From NCBI GenBank assembly GCA_963830885.1, contig CAWHOA010000010.1, positions 1 to 64,000 of the forward strand: 64,000 nucleotides of DNA. The letters are read 5' to 3'. Shown one piece after another: positions 50,307-58,745 of the stretch. The position numbers were made by a program, and so were the translations under genes. The first letter of the stretch is position 1. The number at the start of each line of letters is the position of its first letter. The DNA comes from JAIBJN01 sp963830885 (GTDB lineage Bacteria > Actinomycetota > Thermoleophilia > Gaiellales > Gaiellaceae). The notes under the pieces are model-generated. The model saw only the letters and a list, made by a program, of their open reading frames with translations. It did no database searches and had not been told where the DNA came from.

Positions 50307-51307
50307 GAGACGTTCTCCAGACCCTCGAGCGCTGGGCCGCCGACGGGACACCCGTCGCGATCGCGACCGTGGTGGACACGGAGCGGTCCGCTCCGCGCAT
50401 GCCCGGCGCCGTCCTCGCCGTCTCCGACGACGGCGAGGTCGTGGGCTCGGTCACGGGCGGCTGCGTCGAGCCCGCCGTCTACGGGGAGGCGCGCGACGTC
50501 CTCGCGGGCGGAGCGCCCCGGCTGAAGACGTACGGCATCGCCGACGACGAGGCTTTCGAGGTCGGCCTCCCCTGCGGAGGCACCGTGCACATCTTCGTCG
50601 ACAGGCTCGATCCGGAGCTCGTCGCGCCGATCGTCGAGGCGGTGCGCGAGGAGCGCCCGATCGCGCTCGAGATCGCCATCACCGGTGAGAACGCGGGCGC
50701 CAAGCGGCTCGTCGTCCCCGAGGACGGCGGCCCGGCCGCCGAGCTCCTGGCCCGCGGCGAGACCGCCATCCTCGACACGTCGGAGGGGCAGATCTTCGTC
50801 TCGTCCTTCGCGCCCCGCCCGAACATGTACGTCTTCGGCGCCGTCGACCACGCCGCGGCCGTCGCATCCGTCGGGCGCTTCCTCGGCTACCGGGTGACGG
50901 TCTGCGACGCCCGCGCGAAGTTCGTCACGCCGGAGCGCTTCCCCGACGTGGACGACCTCGTCGTCGAGTGGCCCGACCGCTTCCTCAGCCAGGCGCCGGT
51001 GGACGAGCGCACCGTCATCTGCGTCCTCACCCACGACCACAAGTTCGACATCCCGGTGCTGAAGGTGGCGCTCGGGACCGACGCCGGCTACATCGGCGCC
51101 ATGGGCGCGAAGCGCACGAACGAGGACCGCGCCGAGCGGCTCCGCGCCGAGGGCGTCACCGACGAGGAGATCGCCCGCATCCACGCGCCGATCGGCCTGA
51201 AGATCGGCTCGAAGACACCGGAGGAGGTGGCAGTCGCGATCGCCGCGCAGATCGTCCAGGTCATGCGCACCCCCAGGCCCGCTCCCGAGGAGGCTCTCAC
51301 CACGTGA
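50303..51307 (+). CDS. XdhC/CoxI-family Mo-cofactor maturation protein
   Basis: A 334-residue intact XdhC family member. The N-terminal domain has SAPRMPGAVLAVSDDGEVVGSVTGGCVEPAVYG with the conserved GGCVEP cysteine; the C-terminal domain has MYVFGAVDHAAAVASVGRFL, CVLTHDHKFDIPVL, YIGAMGAKRTNEDR and IHAPIGLKIGSKTPEEVAV. It binds or sulfurates Mo cofactor for an adjacent Mo hydroxylase. It lies in the cox operon between the YHS fusion and coxG; a CoxI-like role is inferred. GTG 50303 overlaps the upstream stop. Confidence 0.9.
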   Translation: MRDVLQTLERWAADGTPVAIATVVDTERSAPRMPGAVLAVSDDGEVVGSVTGGCVEPAVYGEARDVLAGGAPRLKTYGIADDEAFEVGLPCGGTVHIFVDRLDPELVAPIVEAVREERPIALEIAITGENAGAKRLVVPEDGGPAAELLARGETAILDTSEGQIFVSSFAPRPNMYVFGAVDHAAAVASVGRFLGYRVTVCDARAKFVTPERFPDVDDLVVEWPDRFLSQAPVDERTVICVLTHDHKFDIPVLKVALGTDAGYIGAMGAKRTNEDRAERLRAEGVTDEEIARIHAPIGLKIGSKTPEEVAVAIAAQIVQVMRTPRPAPEEALTT

Positions 51308-51864
51308 AGCTCGAGAACTCGTTCGAGGTCGCAGCGCCGCCGGAGAAGGCGTGGGACCTCCTCATGGACGTCCCGCGCATCGTTCCCTGCATGCCCGGGG
51401 CGAAGCTGGACGAGGTGGTGGACGAGGACAACTGGAAGGCGACGATGCAGGTGAAGCTCGGGCCGATCAGCCTGACCTTCGCCACCGACGTGGAGCGCAA
51501 GGAGGCCGACGAGGCCAACCGCCGCGTCGTGCTCGGCGCCAACGCGCGCGAGACCAGAAACCGCGGCCGCGCGAGCGCGACGATCGAGTCGACGCTCGCC
51601 CCCTCGGGAGACGGGACGAAGATCGACATCGTCACCGACCTCTCGCTCTCCGGCACGGTCGCGCAGTACGGGCGGGGGATGATCGAGGACATCTCCTCGC
51701 AGATGGTCACGAGCTTCGCCCAGTGCCTCGAGGCCCAGCTCGGGGAGTCCACGGAGGAGGCCGAGCAGGCGGTCGCCGCCCAGGCGAAGCCGATCTCGGG
51801 CTTCTCGCTCTTCTTCGGCAGCCTCTGGCGCCGCATCCGACGGATCGGAAGGAGGTCGAGTTGA
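51304..51864 (+). CDS. coxG: CoxG-type SRPBCC membrane-recruitment protein
   Basis: A 186-residue SRPBCC-fold protein: FEVAAPPEKAWDLLMDVPRIVPCMPGA is the classic CoxG opening, followed by the beta barrel and SQMVTSFAQCLEAQL. The C-terminal tail ISGFSLFFGSLWRRIRRIGRRSS is amphipathic and basic, suited to membrane attachment. CoxG anchors CO dehydrogenase at the membrane for quinone reduction. GTG 51304 follows the XdhC gene with a 4-nt overlap, and its end overlaps the next coxS-like gene (TTGA). Confidence 0.9.
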   Translation: MKLENSFEVAAPPEKAWDLLMDVPRIVPCMPGAKLDEVVDEDNWKATMQVKLGPISLTFATDVERKEADEANRRVVLGANARETRNRGRASATIESTLAPSGDGTKIDIVTDLSLSGTVAQYGRGMIEDISSQMVTSFAQCLEAQLGESTEEAEQAVAAQAKPISGFSLFFGSLWRRIRRIGRRSS

Positions 51865-52319
51865 GACAGATCGCGATCTCGGTGAACGGCGAGAGCCACT
51901 CGGCGGAGGTCGAGCCGAGACAGCTCCTCGTCTACTTCCTGCGCGAGCAGCTCGGGCTGACGGGCACGGTCGTCGGCTGCGACACCTCCTCGTGCGGCGC
52001 CTGCACCGTGCTCCTCGACGGCGAGTCGGTGAAGTCGTGCACCGTGCTCGCCGTCCAGGCCGACGGCCACGAGGTGACGACGGTCGAGGCGCTCTCCTCG
52101 AACGGCGACCTCAACCACGTTCAACAGGCATTTCACGAGAACCACGGCCTCCAGTGCGGCTTCTGCACGCCCGGCATGGTCATGGCCACCATCAGCCTGC
52201 TCGAGGAGAACCCGAGCCCGAGCGAGGAGGAGATCCGCCACGCGCTCGAAGGCAACCTCTGTCGCTGCACGGGCTACCAGAACATCGTCAAGGCGGTCAA
52301 GGCCGCCGCGGCGGCCTGA
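51861..52319 (+). CDS. 2Fe-2S subunit of a second Mo hydroxylase (form II Cox-like)
   Basis: A 152-residue small subunit from TTG 51861, overlapping the coxG stop. Cluster motifs: GCDTSSCGACTVLLDG and CGFCTPGMVMAT with CRCTGYQNIVKAVKAA. Unlike the first coxS it ends normally. It feeds the form II large subunit and the FAD subunit at 54688. It could serve an aldehyde or hydroxylated substrate; form II substrates are not firmly known. Confidence 0.92.
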   Translation: MRQIAISVNGESHSAEVEPRQLLVYFLREQLGLTGTVVGCDTSSCGACTVLLDGESVKSCTVLAVQADGHEVTTVEALSSNGDLNHVQQAFHENHGLQCGFCTPGMVMATISLLEENPSPSEEEIRHALEGNLCRCTGYQNIVKAVKAAAAA

Positions 52320-52330
52320 GGGGAGGGGAG

Positions 52331-54691
52331 ATGGCGACCACCGAAGTCAAGACGACCTACATCGGCGCCTCGGTCGAGCGCAAGGAGGACGCCCGCCTGC
52401 TCCGCGGGGAGACGCGCTGGGTCGACAACATGACGCTCCCCGGAATGCTCTGGATGGCGGTCGTGCGCAGCCCGTACGCGCACGCGAAGATCGGAAACGT
52501 CGACCTCGAGAAGGCGCTCGCGGCAGACGGTGTCGTGGCGGCGTTCTCGGGCGCGCAGCTGGCCGAGGAATGGGCGGGCTCGCTCCCGTGCGCATGGCCC
52601 GTGACCGGCGACTGCCGCATTCCCCAGCACCGGCCCCTGGCCTCGGACAAGGCGCGCTATGCGGGCGACGGCGTCGCAGTCGTTGTCGCCGAGAGCCGCG
52701 CGCTCGCCAAGGACGCCGCCGAGCTCGTCGAAGTCGACTACGAGCCGCTCCCGGCCGTCACCGACGTCGGGGAGGCGAAGAGCGATTCCGCGCCGCTCGT
52801 CCACGACGAGTACGACGAGAACCGCGCCTACACGTGGACGCTGCAGAACGGGGAGATCGACCGGCTCTTCTCCGAGGCGGCGGTCACCGTCAAGGAGCAC
52901 TACCGCCAACAGCGGCTGATACCGAACGCGATCGAGCCGCGGAGCGTGCTCGTCCAACCCGTGCGCGCGACGGATGAATACACGATGTGGTCGGCGACGC
53001 AGGTGCCGCACATCGCGCGAGTGACCCTCTCCGGCACGACGGGGATCCCGGAGACGAAGCTCCGTGTCATCGCTCCCGACGTCGGAGGCGGGTTCGGCTC
53101 GAAGCTGAACGTCTACGCCGAGGAGGCTCTCTGCCTCGTGCTCGCACGGCGGCTCGGGCTTCCGATCAAGTGGACCGAGGAGCGCTCGGAGGGCTACCTG
53201 GCGACCATTCACGGTCGGGACGTCCTGCAGGAGATCGAGCTCGCGGCGAGCGCGGAAGGGAAGATCACCGCCGTCCGCGTCCGTCTGACGGCTGCCATGG
53301 GCGCGTACATGCAGCTCGTCTCGCCTGGGATTCCGCTCCTCGGCGCCTGGCTCTACGCAGGGTGCTACGACGTCGAGGGATACGACTTCGAGTGCGTCGG
53401 CGTCTTCACGAACACGACTCCGACGGACGCGTATCGCGGCGCAGGCCGCCCTGAGGCGACGTATGCGATCGAGCGGGCGGTGGACACGCTCGCACGCAAG
53501 CTGGAGATGGATCCCGTCGAGCTCCGGCGCAAGAACTTCATCACCGAGTTCCCCGCTCCGATCGCGTCCGGGCTGGAGATCGACTCGGGCGACTTCCACG
53601 CCTCGCTCGACAAGGCGCTCGAGCTCCTCGACTACGACGGGCTCCGGGCGGAGCAGTCCGAGCGGCGCGGGCGCAGCGACCCCAAGCAGATCGGCATCGG
53701 TCTCTCCACCTACGTCGAGATGTGCGGCCTCGCCCCGTCGCGGATCCTCGGGGCGATCCGCTACGGCGCCGGCGGCTGGGACGCCGCAACCGTTCGCTGC
53801 CTCCCCACCGGAACCGTTCAGGTCCTGATCGGCACGTCGCCGCACGGGCAGGGGCACGTGACGACCTTCTCGCAGATCGTCGCCGACCAGCTCGGCGTCC
53901 CGATCGAGAACGTCGAGGTGCTGCACGGCGACACGACGGTGATCCCGCTCGGAATGGACACGTACGGAAGCCGCAGCCTCGCCGTCGGCGGGGTCGCCCT
54001 CTACCACGCCACCGAGAAAGTGATCGCGAAGGCGCGAAAGATCGCTGCCCACCAGCTCGAGGTGGCCGAGGACGATCTCGAGTACGCGGGAGGTCGCTTC
54101 ACGATCGTTGGCACGGACAAGTCGATGAGCGTCACGGACGCGGCCCTGTCCGCCTGGACAGCCCACAACCTGCCGGACGGGCTCGAGCCGGGCCTCGAGG
54201 ACACGTACGTCTACGACCCGCCCAACTTCAGCTGGCCGGGCGGCTGCCACATCGCGGTCGTCGAGATCGACACCGAAACGGGTGTGGTCGATCTGATTCG
54301 CTACCTCGCCGTTGACGACGTGGGCACCGTGATCAACCCGATGATCGTGGACGGCCAGGTGCACGGCGGCATCGCGCAAGGGGTCGCGCAGGCCCTCTAC
54401 GAGGAGGCGATCTACGACGAAGCGGGCAACCTGTCCACGGGCTCCATGCTCAGCTACCTCGTACCGTCCGCGGTCGAGCTGCCGAACTTCGAGCTCGAGC
54501 GGACGGAGAGCCCGAGCCCGACGAATCCGATGGGCGTGAAGGGCGTGGGGGAGACCGGCACGATCGCCTCGACGGCGGCGGTCATGAACGCGGTCGTCGA
54601 CGCGCTCTCCCCCTACGGCGTCATCGACGTCGAGATGCCCGCTAAGCCCGAAACGGTCTGGGGCGCGATCCAGGAAGGAGGTGCGAAGTGA
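52331..54691 (+). CDS. Form II CoxL-like Mo hydroxylase large subunit
   Basis: A 786-residue intact Mo subunit. The active-site loop AYRGAGRPEATYAIERAVD carries AYRGAGR, the form II (putative) signature, with Gly in place of the form I copper-binding Cys. Other Mo-hydroxylase motifs: VIAPDVGGGFGSKLNVYAEE and PMGVKGVGETGTIAS (Glu near the Mo). CO oxidation by form II enzymes is disputed, so CO is unlikely to be the only substrate. It has GGGGAG before ATG 52331, and is followed by an overlapping FAD-subunit gene. Confidence 0.93.
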   Translation: MATTEVKTTYIGASVERKEDARLLRGETRWVDNMTLPGMLWMAVVRSPYAHAKIGNVDLEKALAADGVVAAFSGAQLAEEWAGSLPCAWPVTGDCRIPQHRPLASDKARYAGDGVAVVVAESRALAKDAAELVEVDYEPLPAVTDVGEAKSDSAPLVHDEYDENRAYTWTLQNGEIDRLFSEAAVTVKEHYRQQRLIPNAIEPRSVLVQPVRATDEYTMWSATQVPHIARVTLSGTTGIPETKLRVIAPDVGGGFGSKLNVYAEEALCLVLARRLGLPIKWTEERSEGYLATIHGRDVLQEIELAASAEGKITAVRVRLTAAMGAYMQLVSPGIPLLGAWLYAGCYDVEGYDFECVGVFTNTTPTDAYRGAGRPEATYAIERAVDTLARKLEMDPVELRRKNFITEFPAPIASGLEIDSGDFHASLDKALELLDYDGLRAEQSERRGRSDPKQIGIGLSTYVEMCGLAPSRILGAIRYGAGGWDAATVRCLPTGTVQVLIGTSPHGQGHVTTFSQIVADQLGVPIENVEVLHGDTTVIPLGMDTYGSRSLAVGGVALYHATEKVIAKARKIAAHQLEVAEDDLEYAGGRFTIVGTDKSMSVTDAALSAWTAHNLPDGLEPGLEDTYVYDPPNFSWPGGCHIAVVEIDTETGVVDLIRYLAVDDVGTVINPMIVDGQVHGGIAQGVAQALYEEAIYDEAGNLSTGSMLSYLVPSAVELPNFELERTESPSPTNPMGVKGVGETGTIASTAAVMNAVVDALSPYGVIDVEMPAKPETVWGAIQEGGAK

Positions 54692-55509
54692 TTCCGGCCA
54701 AGTTCGAATACGAGGTCGCCGAGTCGGTCGACCACGCGATCGAGCTCCTCGGGTCCGGCAAGGACGCGAAGCTCCTCGCGGGCGGCCACTCGCTCCTCCC
54801 GCTCATGCGCCTCCGGCTCGCGCGTCCCGAGCTGCTCGTCGACATCGGCCGCGTCTCCGACCTCTCCTATGTACGTGAGGACGGCGACGCGATCGCCATC
54901 GGCGCGCTTACGCGCTACCGCGACCTGGAGACGAGCGAGCTCCTCCGGGCCGAGTGCCCGATCGTCGCCGAGACCGCCGGGCTCGTCGGCGACCCGCAGG
55001 TGCGCCACCGGGGGACGATCGGCGGCTCGGTCGCGCACTGCGATCCGGCCTCCGATGCTCCGACGATCCTGCTCGCCCTCGACGCCGAGCTGGTCGTGCG
55101 CGGGTCGGGCGGGGAGCGGCGGCTCCCGGTCGCCGAGAGCTTCGGCGGCTTCCTCCAGACGGCGCTCGAGCCGACCGAGGTGTTGACGGAGATCCGCGTC
55201 CCCAAGACGGGGGCCGACGGCTGGGCCTACCAGAAGTCCGTGCGGCGGGCCCAGGACTGGGCCACCGTCGCCGTCGCCGCGGTGCGAATGAACGGCAGCG
55301 CGCACGTCGCCCTGACGAACATGGGCCCGACGGCCCTGCGCGCTGGCGGCGTCGAGGAGGCTCTCTCCGGGGGCGCCGACCCGGCCGCCGCGGCCGAGCG
55401 CGCCGCCGAGGGCACGAGCCCGCCCAGCGACCACAACGCAAGCTCCGAGTACCGGGAGCACCTCGTCCGCGTGCTGACGCGGCGAGCGCTCGAGGAGGCT
55501 CTGAGCTAG
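54688..55509 (+). CDS. FAD subunit of the form II Mo hydroxylase
   Basis: A 273-residue CoxM-like subunit from GTG 54688: LLAGGHSLLPLMRLR and DPQVRHRGTIGGSVAHCDPASD are the FAD-binding loops. It overlaps the upstream large subunit gene by 4 nt, giving an S-L-M order rather than M-S-L of the form I set. It carries electrons to an acceptor, probably quinone. The gene is intact. Confidence 0.92.
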   Translation: MIPAKFEYEVAESVDHAIELLGSGKDAKLLAGGHSLLPLMRLRLARPELLVDIGRVSDLSYVREDGDAIAIGALTRYRDLETSELLRAECPIVAETAGLVGDPQVRHRGTIGGSVAHCDPASDAPTILLALDAELVVRGSGGERRLPVAESFGGFLQTALEPTEVLTEIRVPKTGADGWAYQKSVRRAQDWATVAVAAVRMNGSAHVALTNMGPTALRAGGVEEALSGGADPAAAAERAAEGTSPPSDHNASSEYREHLVRVLTRRALEEALS

Positions 55510-55541
55510 AGGACGGCGAACATCTCGACGGGAGCGCACAT

Positions 55542-55844
55542 GGCTCCCCGGAGCCGACGTACTACGTCCAGATCTCCGACCCCGAGGAGCCGGAGCGCTG
55601 GCACACGGTCGCGCGGGTCGAGGGCCGCGCGCTCGCCGACGAGGTCATCCGCCTGGCGCAGGGCACCTACATGCGGGCGACCGTGACCGCCGAGTCGCAC
55701 TACAGCGCCCGCGCCCTCTCGCGCTCGCACCTGCGCCGCGACAAGCGCCTCGCGCACGCGGACTGGGAGCTCGGCATGGGCGAGCACCGCCACTACGGCC
55801 GCGCGCTCGTCGAGCGGGCGCAGCAGAACCTTCTCGGCCGGTAG
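55542..55844 (+). CDS. Hypothetical protein of about 100 residues, start unresolved
   Basis: Reading from about 55557: TYYVQISDPEEPERWHTVARV, ADEVIRLAQGTYMRATVTAE, and a basic C-terminus with RHYGRALVERAQQNLLGR. It looks like a real protein of about 100 residues, with no named family. No ATG/GTG/TTG start is in frame near the beginning; the ATG at 55540 is in another frame (MAPRS...), so another one-base shift or a rare start is likely. It follows the Mo-hydroxylase FAD gene by about 30 bp. Confidence 0.5.
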   Translation, partial: GSPEPTYYVQISDPEEPERWHTVARVEGRALADEVIRLAQGTYMRATVTAESHYSARALSRSHLRRDKRLAHADWELGMGEHRHYGRALVERAQQNLLGR

Positions 55845-55850
55845 CCTGAA

Positions 55851-55872
55851 TCTCGACTTTCGAGGGTCGAGA
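55851..55872. terminator. Weak hairpin before the metallophosphoesterase gene
   Basis: TCTCGAC and GTCGAGA form a 7-bp stem with 8-nt loop, between two plus-strand genes. Confidence 0.3.
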
Positions 55873-55894
55873 ACCCGGGTCCGGGGGTCGACAC

Positions 55895-57406
55895 TTGAAG
55901 ACGGGAATGCATAGGGGTCTGCTCAGGACTGCGGCGTTCGTCTTCCTCTGCGTCACGCTCGCGCTCGCAGGGAGCATCGTCGCGCTGCGCGCGGCGGCGC
56001 CGACATCGAGCGCGGTCACCCTCGGGACGGTCGACGTCAGCGTCGTCCCGGCGCGGAGCGGGGAGGTGGACGTCTACGTGCCGGTGGTCGACTGGGGCGT
56101 CAAGGCGGAGCCCTTCACCGCCCCGCTGGCGGTCGAGCTCGAGTTCCGCTCGCTCGACCGCGACGCCGCGCTGGCCGCGCTGCGCAACGGCGGCAGCGCC
56201 GACGCGAGCCTCGCCGGCCTCGAGGGCGAGCTTCACGACGCCGTGGCCGGCGGCCTTCGCCGCGCTGCGGCTCTCGCCCTGCTCGGCGGCGCGGTCGGCG
56301 GGCTGCTGGGCGGTGCGCTGATCGCGGTGTTCACCCGCCGCCGCTGGCTCCTGCTCGGCCCGGCCGCCGGGCTCGCGGTCGCCTTCGCGGCGGTCGTACT
56401 CGTCGGCGCCGGGGTGAGCCGGTTCGACTACGGCGCCCTGCGCGAGCCAACGTTCTACGCGCACGGCGAGGAGCTGCCGCGGCTGCTGGAGTTCTCGGAG
56501 CGCGTCCTGGCGGACGGTGGGGGCTACGACGACTCCTACGGCGAGGCGGTCGAAGGACTGACGCGGCTGATCGCTGTCGCCGGGGAGCGGGCCGACGAGC
56601 CCGCGCAGATCGACCGCGCGGTCGTCGTTGCCTCCGACCTGCATTCGAACACCCTCGTCCTGCCCGCGCTGGAGGGGTTCACGGGCGGAAAGCCGGTCTT
56701 CCTCGTCGGCGATCTCACCCAGCGCGGCACCCGCTACGAGATGGGGGTCGTCCCCGGCATCGCCCGGCTCGGCACCCCGGTCGTCGCGGTTTCCGGCAAT
56801 CACGACTCGCGGCCGCTCATGCTCGCTGCCGCCCGCCGCGGCGTGATCGTGCTCACACGCAGCGGCCGTCTGCTCACGGACGGGTCGACCGACGGGAGCC
56901 CGGTCGTCTCGGTCGCCGGCCTCCGCGTGGCCGGCTGGGACGATCCGGGCGAGAGCGCCGCCGGCACGTTCGAGGGCAAGCTCCTCGAGCTCAAGGAGCA
57001 AGCGCTGGTGGACGCCCGGACGGAGTTCCTCACCTGGTTCGACGAGCTGCCCGAGCGCCCGGATGTCGTGCTCGTGCACCGCCACGTCCTCGCCCACGCG
57101 CTCCTGTCGACGCTGGCGGCGGAGGGCGGCGAGCCCGTGCTCGTCCTCACCGGTCACGACCACCACCAGCACGTCGAGAGCGAGGGCGCCCACGTTCTCG
57201 TCGACGGCGGCTCGGTCGGCGCCGGCGGCGCGTTCGGCGTGGGGGAGGAGCCGTCCGGCTTCGCGCTCGTCCACTTCGACGCCGACGAGCGGGCGCGGGC
57301 CGTCGACCTGGTGGAGGTCGAGCCGGCCACGGGGGCCGCGAGCGCCCACCGCGTCGTCCTCGAGCCGCCACGGCTGGTCGAGGGCGAGGCCGGCGGCCGC
57401 AAGTAG
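55895..57406 (+). CDS. Membrane-anchored metallophosphoesterase
   Basis: A 503-residue protein. The N-terminal helix FVFLCVTLALAGSIVALRAAA exports it; a second helix pair follows near residues 130-175 (AALALLGGAVGGLLGGALI, LLLGPAAGLAVAFAAVVLV). The C-terminal part is a calcineurin-like phosphoesterase: ASDLHSNTL, GDLTQRG, SGNHDSRPLM and GHDHHQHVES give the Dx(H), GD, GNHD and GHxH metal motifs. It is expected on the outer face of the membrane; its substrate is unknown. The start is TTG 55895 or ATG 55907. Confidence 0.85.
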   Translation: MKTGMHRGLLRTAAFVFLCVTLALAGSIVALRAAAPTSSAVTLGTVDVSVVPARSGEVDVYVPVVDWGVKAEPFTAPLAVELEFRSLDRDAALAALRNGGSADASLAGLEGELHDAVAGGLRRAAALALLGGAVGGLLGGALIAVFTRRRWLLLGPAAGLAVAFAAVVLVGAGVSRFDYGALREPTFYAHGEELPRLLEFSERVLADGGGYDDSYGEAVEGLTRLIAVAGERADEPAQIDRAVVVASDLHSNTLVLPALEGFTGGKPVFLVGDLTQRGTRYEMGVVPGIARLGTPVVAVSGNHDSRPLMLAAARRGVIVLTRSGRLLTDGSTDGSPVVSVAGLRVAGWDDPGESAAGTFEGKLLELKEQALVDARTEFLTWFDELPERPDVVLVHRHVLAHALLSTLAAEGGEPVLVLTGHDHHQHVESEGAHVLVDGGSVGAGGAFGVGEEPSGFALVHFDADERARAVDLVEVEPATGAASAHRVVLEPPRLVEGEAGGRK

Positions 57407-57480
57407 CTCGTCGCCGCTCCCTCCGCAGGAGGCCGCGGCCAGGAGCAGAAGTAGGGCCGCAGGATCGTGGCAGACATCGC

Positions 57481-58290
57481 GTGGATTACCCTGCACCCGT
57501 GGAGGTTCTGACTCCGCGCACGCTCGAGGAGGCACTCGAGCTCAAGGCCGAGCGCCCGGACGCCGTGCCCATCCAGGGCGGCACGGACGTCATGGTCGAG
57601 CTCAACTTCGACCGCGCGCGGCCCGAGGCCATGCTGAACCTGAACGAGGTCGCCGCGCTGCGCGGCTGGTCACGGGACAACGGCTTGCTCCGCTTCGGCG
57701 CCGGGCTCACCTACGCCGAGGCGATGGAGGACGAGCTCGCCGGGCTCTTGCCGGCGCTCGCCGAGGCGTCTCGCACGGTGGGCTCGCCCCAGATCCGGAA
57801 CCGCGGCACGATCGGCGGCAACCTCGGCACCGCCTCGCCCGCCGGGGATGCGCTGCCGCCGCTGCTCGTCGAGGGCGCCGAGGTCGAGCTGGCGAAGACG
57901 GGCTCGACGCGCACGGTCGCCCTCTCCGACTTTCTCGTCGGCCCCAAGCAGAACACCCTGGCCGGCGACGAGCTGATCGTCGCCGTCCGGCTGACGCCGT
58001 CGAAGACCCGCCAGACGTTCATGAAGGTGGGGCCGCGCAACGCGATGGTGATCGCCGTCTGCTCGCTCGCCCTCGCCGTCGACCGGGAGCGCGAGGAGAT
58101 CCGCGCCGCGTTCGGCTCGGCCGGCCCCGTGCCCGGGCTCGTCGTCGGGCCTCTCGGCGAGCGTGCGGAGTTTCCGGAGCGCCTCGCCGCCGCCGCGAGC
58201 CCGATCGACGACGTCCGCGGCACCGCCGCCTACCGCCGCCATGCCCTCAGGGTGCTGACCGCCCGCGCGCTGGAGCGCGTCCTCACGTGA
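57481..58290 (+). CDS. Xanthine-dehydrogenase-type FAD subunit
   Basis: A 269-residue FAD subunit from GTG 57481: VPIQGGTDVMVELNF (pyrophosphate loop), SRTVGSPQIRNRGTIGGNLGTASPAGD (second FAD motif) and MVIAVCSLALAV. It is closer to XdhB/PucC-type subunits than to CoxM. It is first in an M-S-L-type operon overlapping the 2Fe-2S subunit by GTGA. The substrate is probably a purine (see the large subunit). Confidence 0.9.
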   Translation: MDYPAPVEVLTPRTLEEALELKAERPDAVPIQGGTDVMVELNFDRARPEAMLNLNEVAALRGWSRDNGLLRFGAGLTYAEAMEDELAGLLPALAEASRTVGSPQIRNRGTIGGNLGTASPAGDALPPLLVEGAEVELAKTGSTRTVALSDFLVGPKQNTLAGDELIVAVRLTPSKTRQTFMKVGPRNAMVIAVCSLALAVDREREEIRAAFGSAGPVPGLVVGPLGERAEFPERLAAAASPIDDVRGTAAYRRHALRVLTARALERVLT

Positions 58291-58745
58291 AGATCGCGCT
58301 GACCGTCAACGGCGAGCCGCACGAGGCCGACGTCTGGGCCGGCGAGAGCCTCCTCTTCACGTTGCGCGAGCAGCTCGGCCTGCCCGGCTCGAAGAACGCC
58401 TGCGAGCAGGGCGAGTGCGGCTCGTGCTCCGTGCTCCTCGACGGGAAGCTCGTCTGTGCCTGCCTCGTCCTCACCGCGCAGGCGGAGGGCCACGAGATCG
58501 TGACCGTCGAGGGGATCGGCGAGGAGGGGCACCTGCACCGCGTGCAGGAGGCCTTTGCCGACGCCGGCGCCGTGCAGTGCGGCTTCTGCACGCCGGGCCT
58601 GGTCGTGGCCACGGCCGCGCTGCTCGAGCGGCGCCCGGATCCCAGCGACGACGAGATCCGCGAGGCGCTCTCCGGCAACCTCTGCCGCTGCACCGGCTAC
58701 CAGAAGATCTTCGACGCCGTCCGCGGCGCCGCGGGGGCGGCATGA
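58287..58745 (+). CDS. Xanthine-dehydrogenase-type 2Fe-2S subunit
   Basis: A 152-residue subunit from GTG 58287. ACEQGECGSCSVLLDGKLVC and CGFCTPGLVVATAALL with CRCTGYQKIFDAV bind two 2Fe-2S clusters. It overlaps the FAD and Mo subunit genes by 4 nt on each side, so the three are co-translated. The sequence ECGSC and K-terminal variant KIF are typical of XdhC/PucE-like small subunits. Confidence 0.92.
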   Translation: MKIALTVNGEPHEADVWAGESLLFTLREQLGLPGSKNACEQGECGSCSVLLDGKLVCACLVLTAQAEGHEIVTVEGIGEEGHLHRVQEAFADAGAVQCGFCTPGLVVATAALLERRPDPSDDEIREALSGNLCRCTGYQKIFDAVRGAAGAA

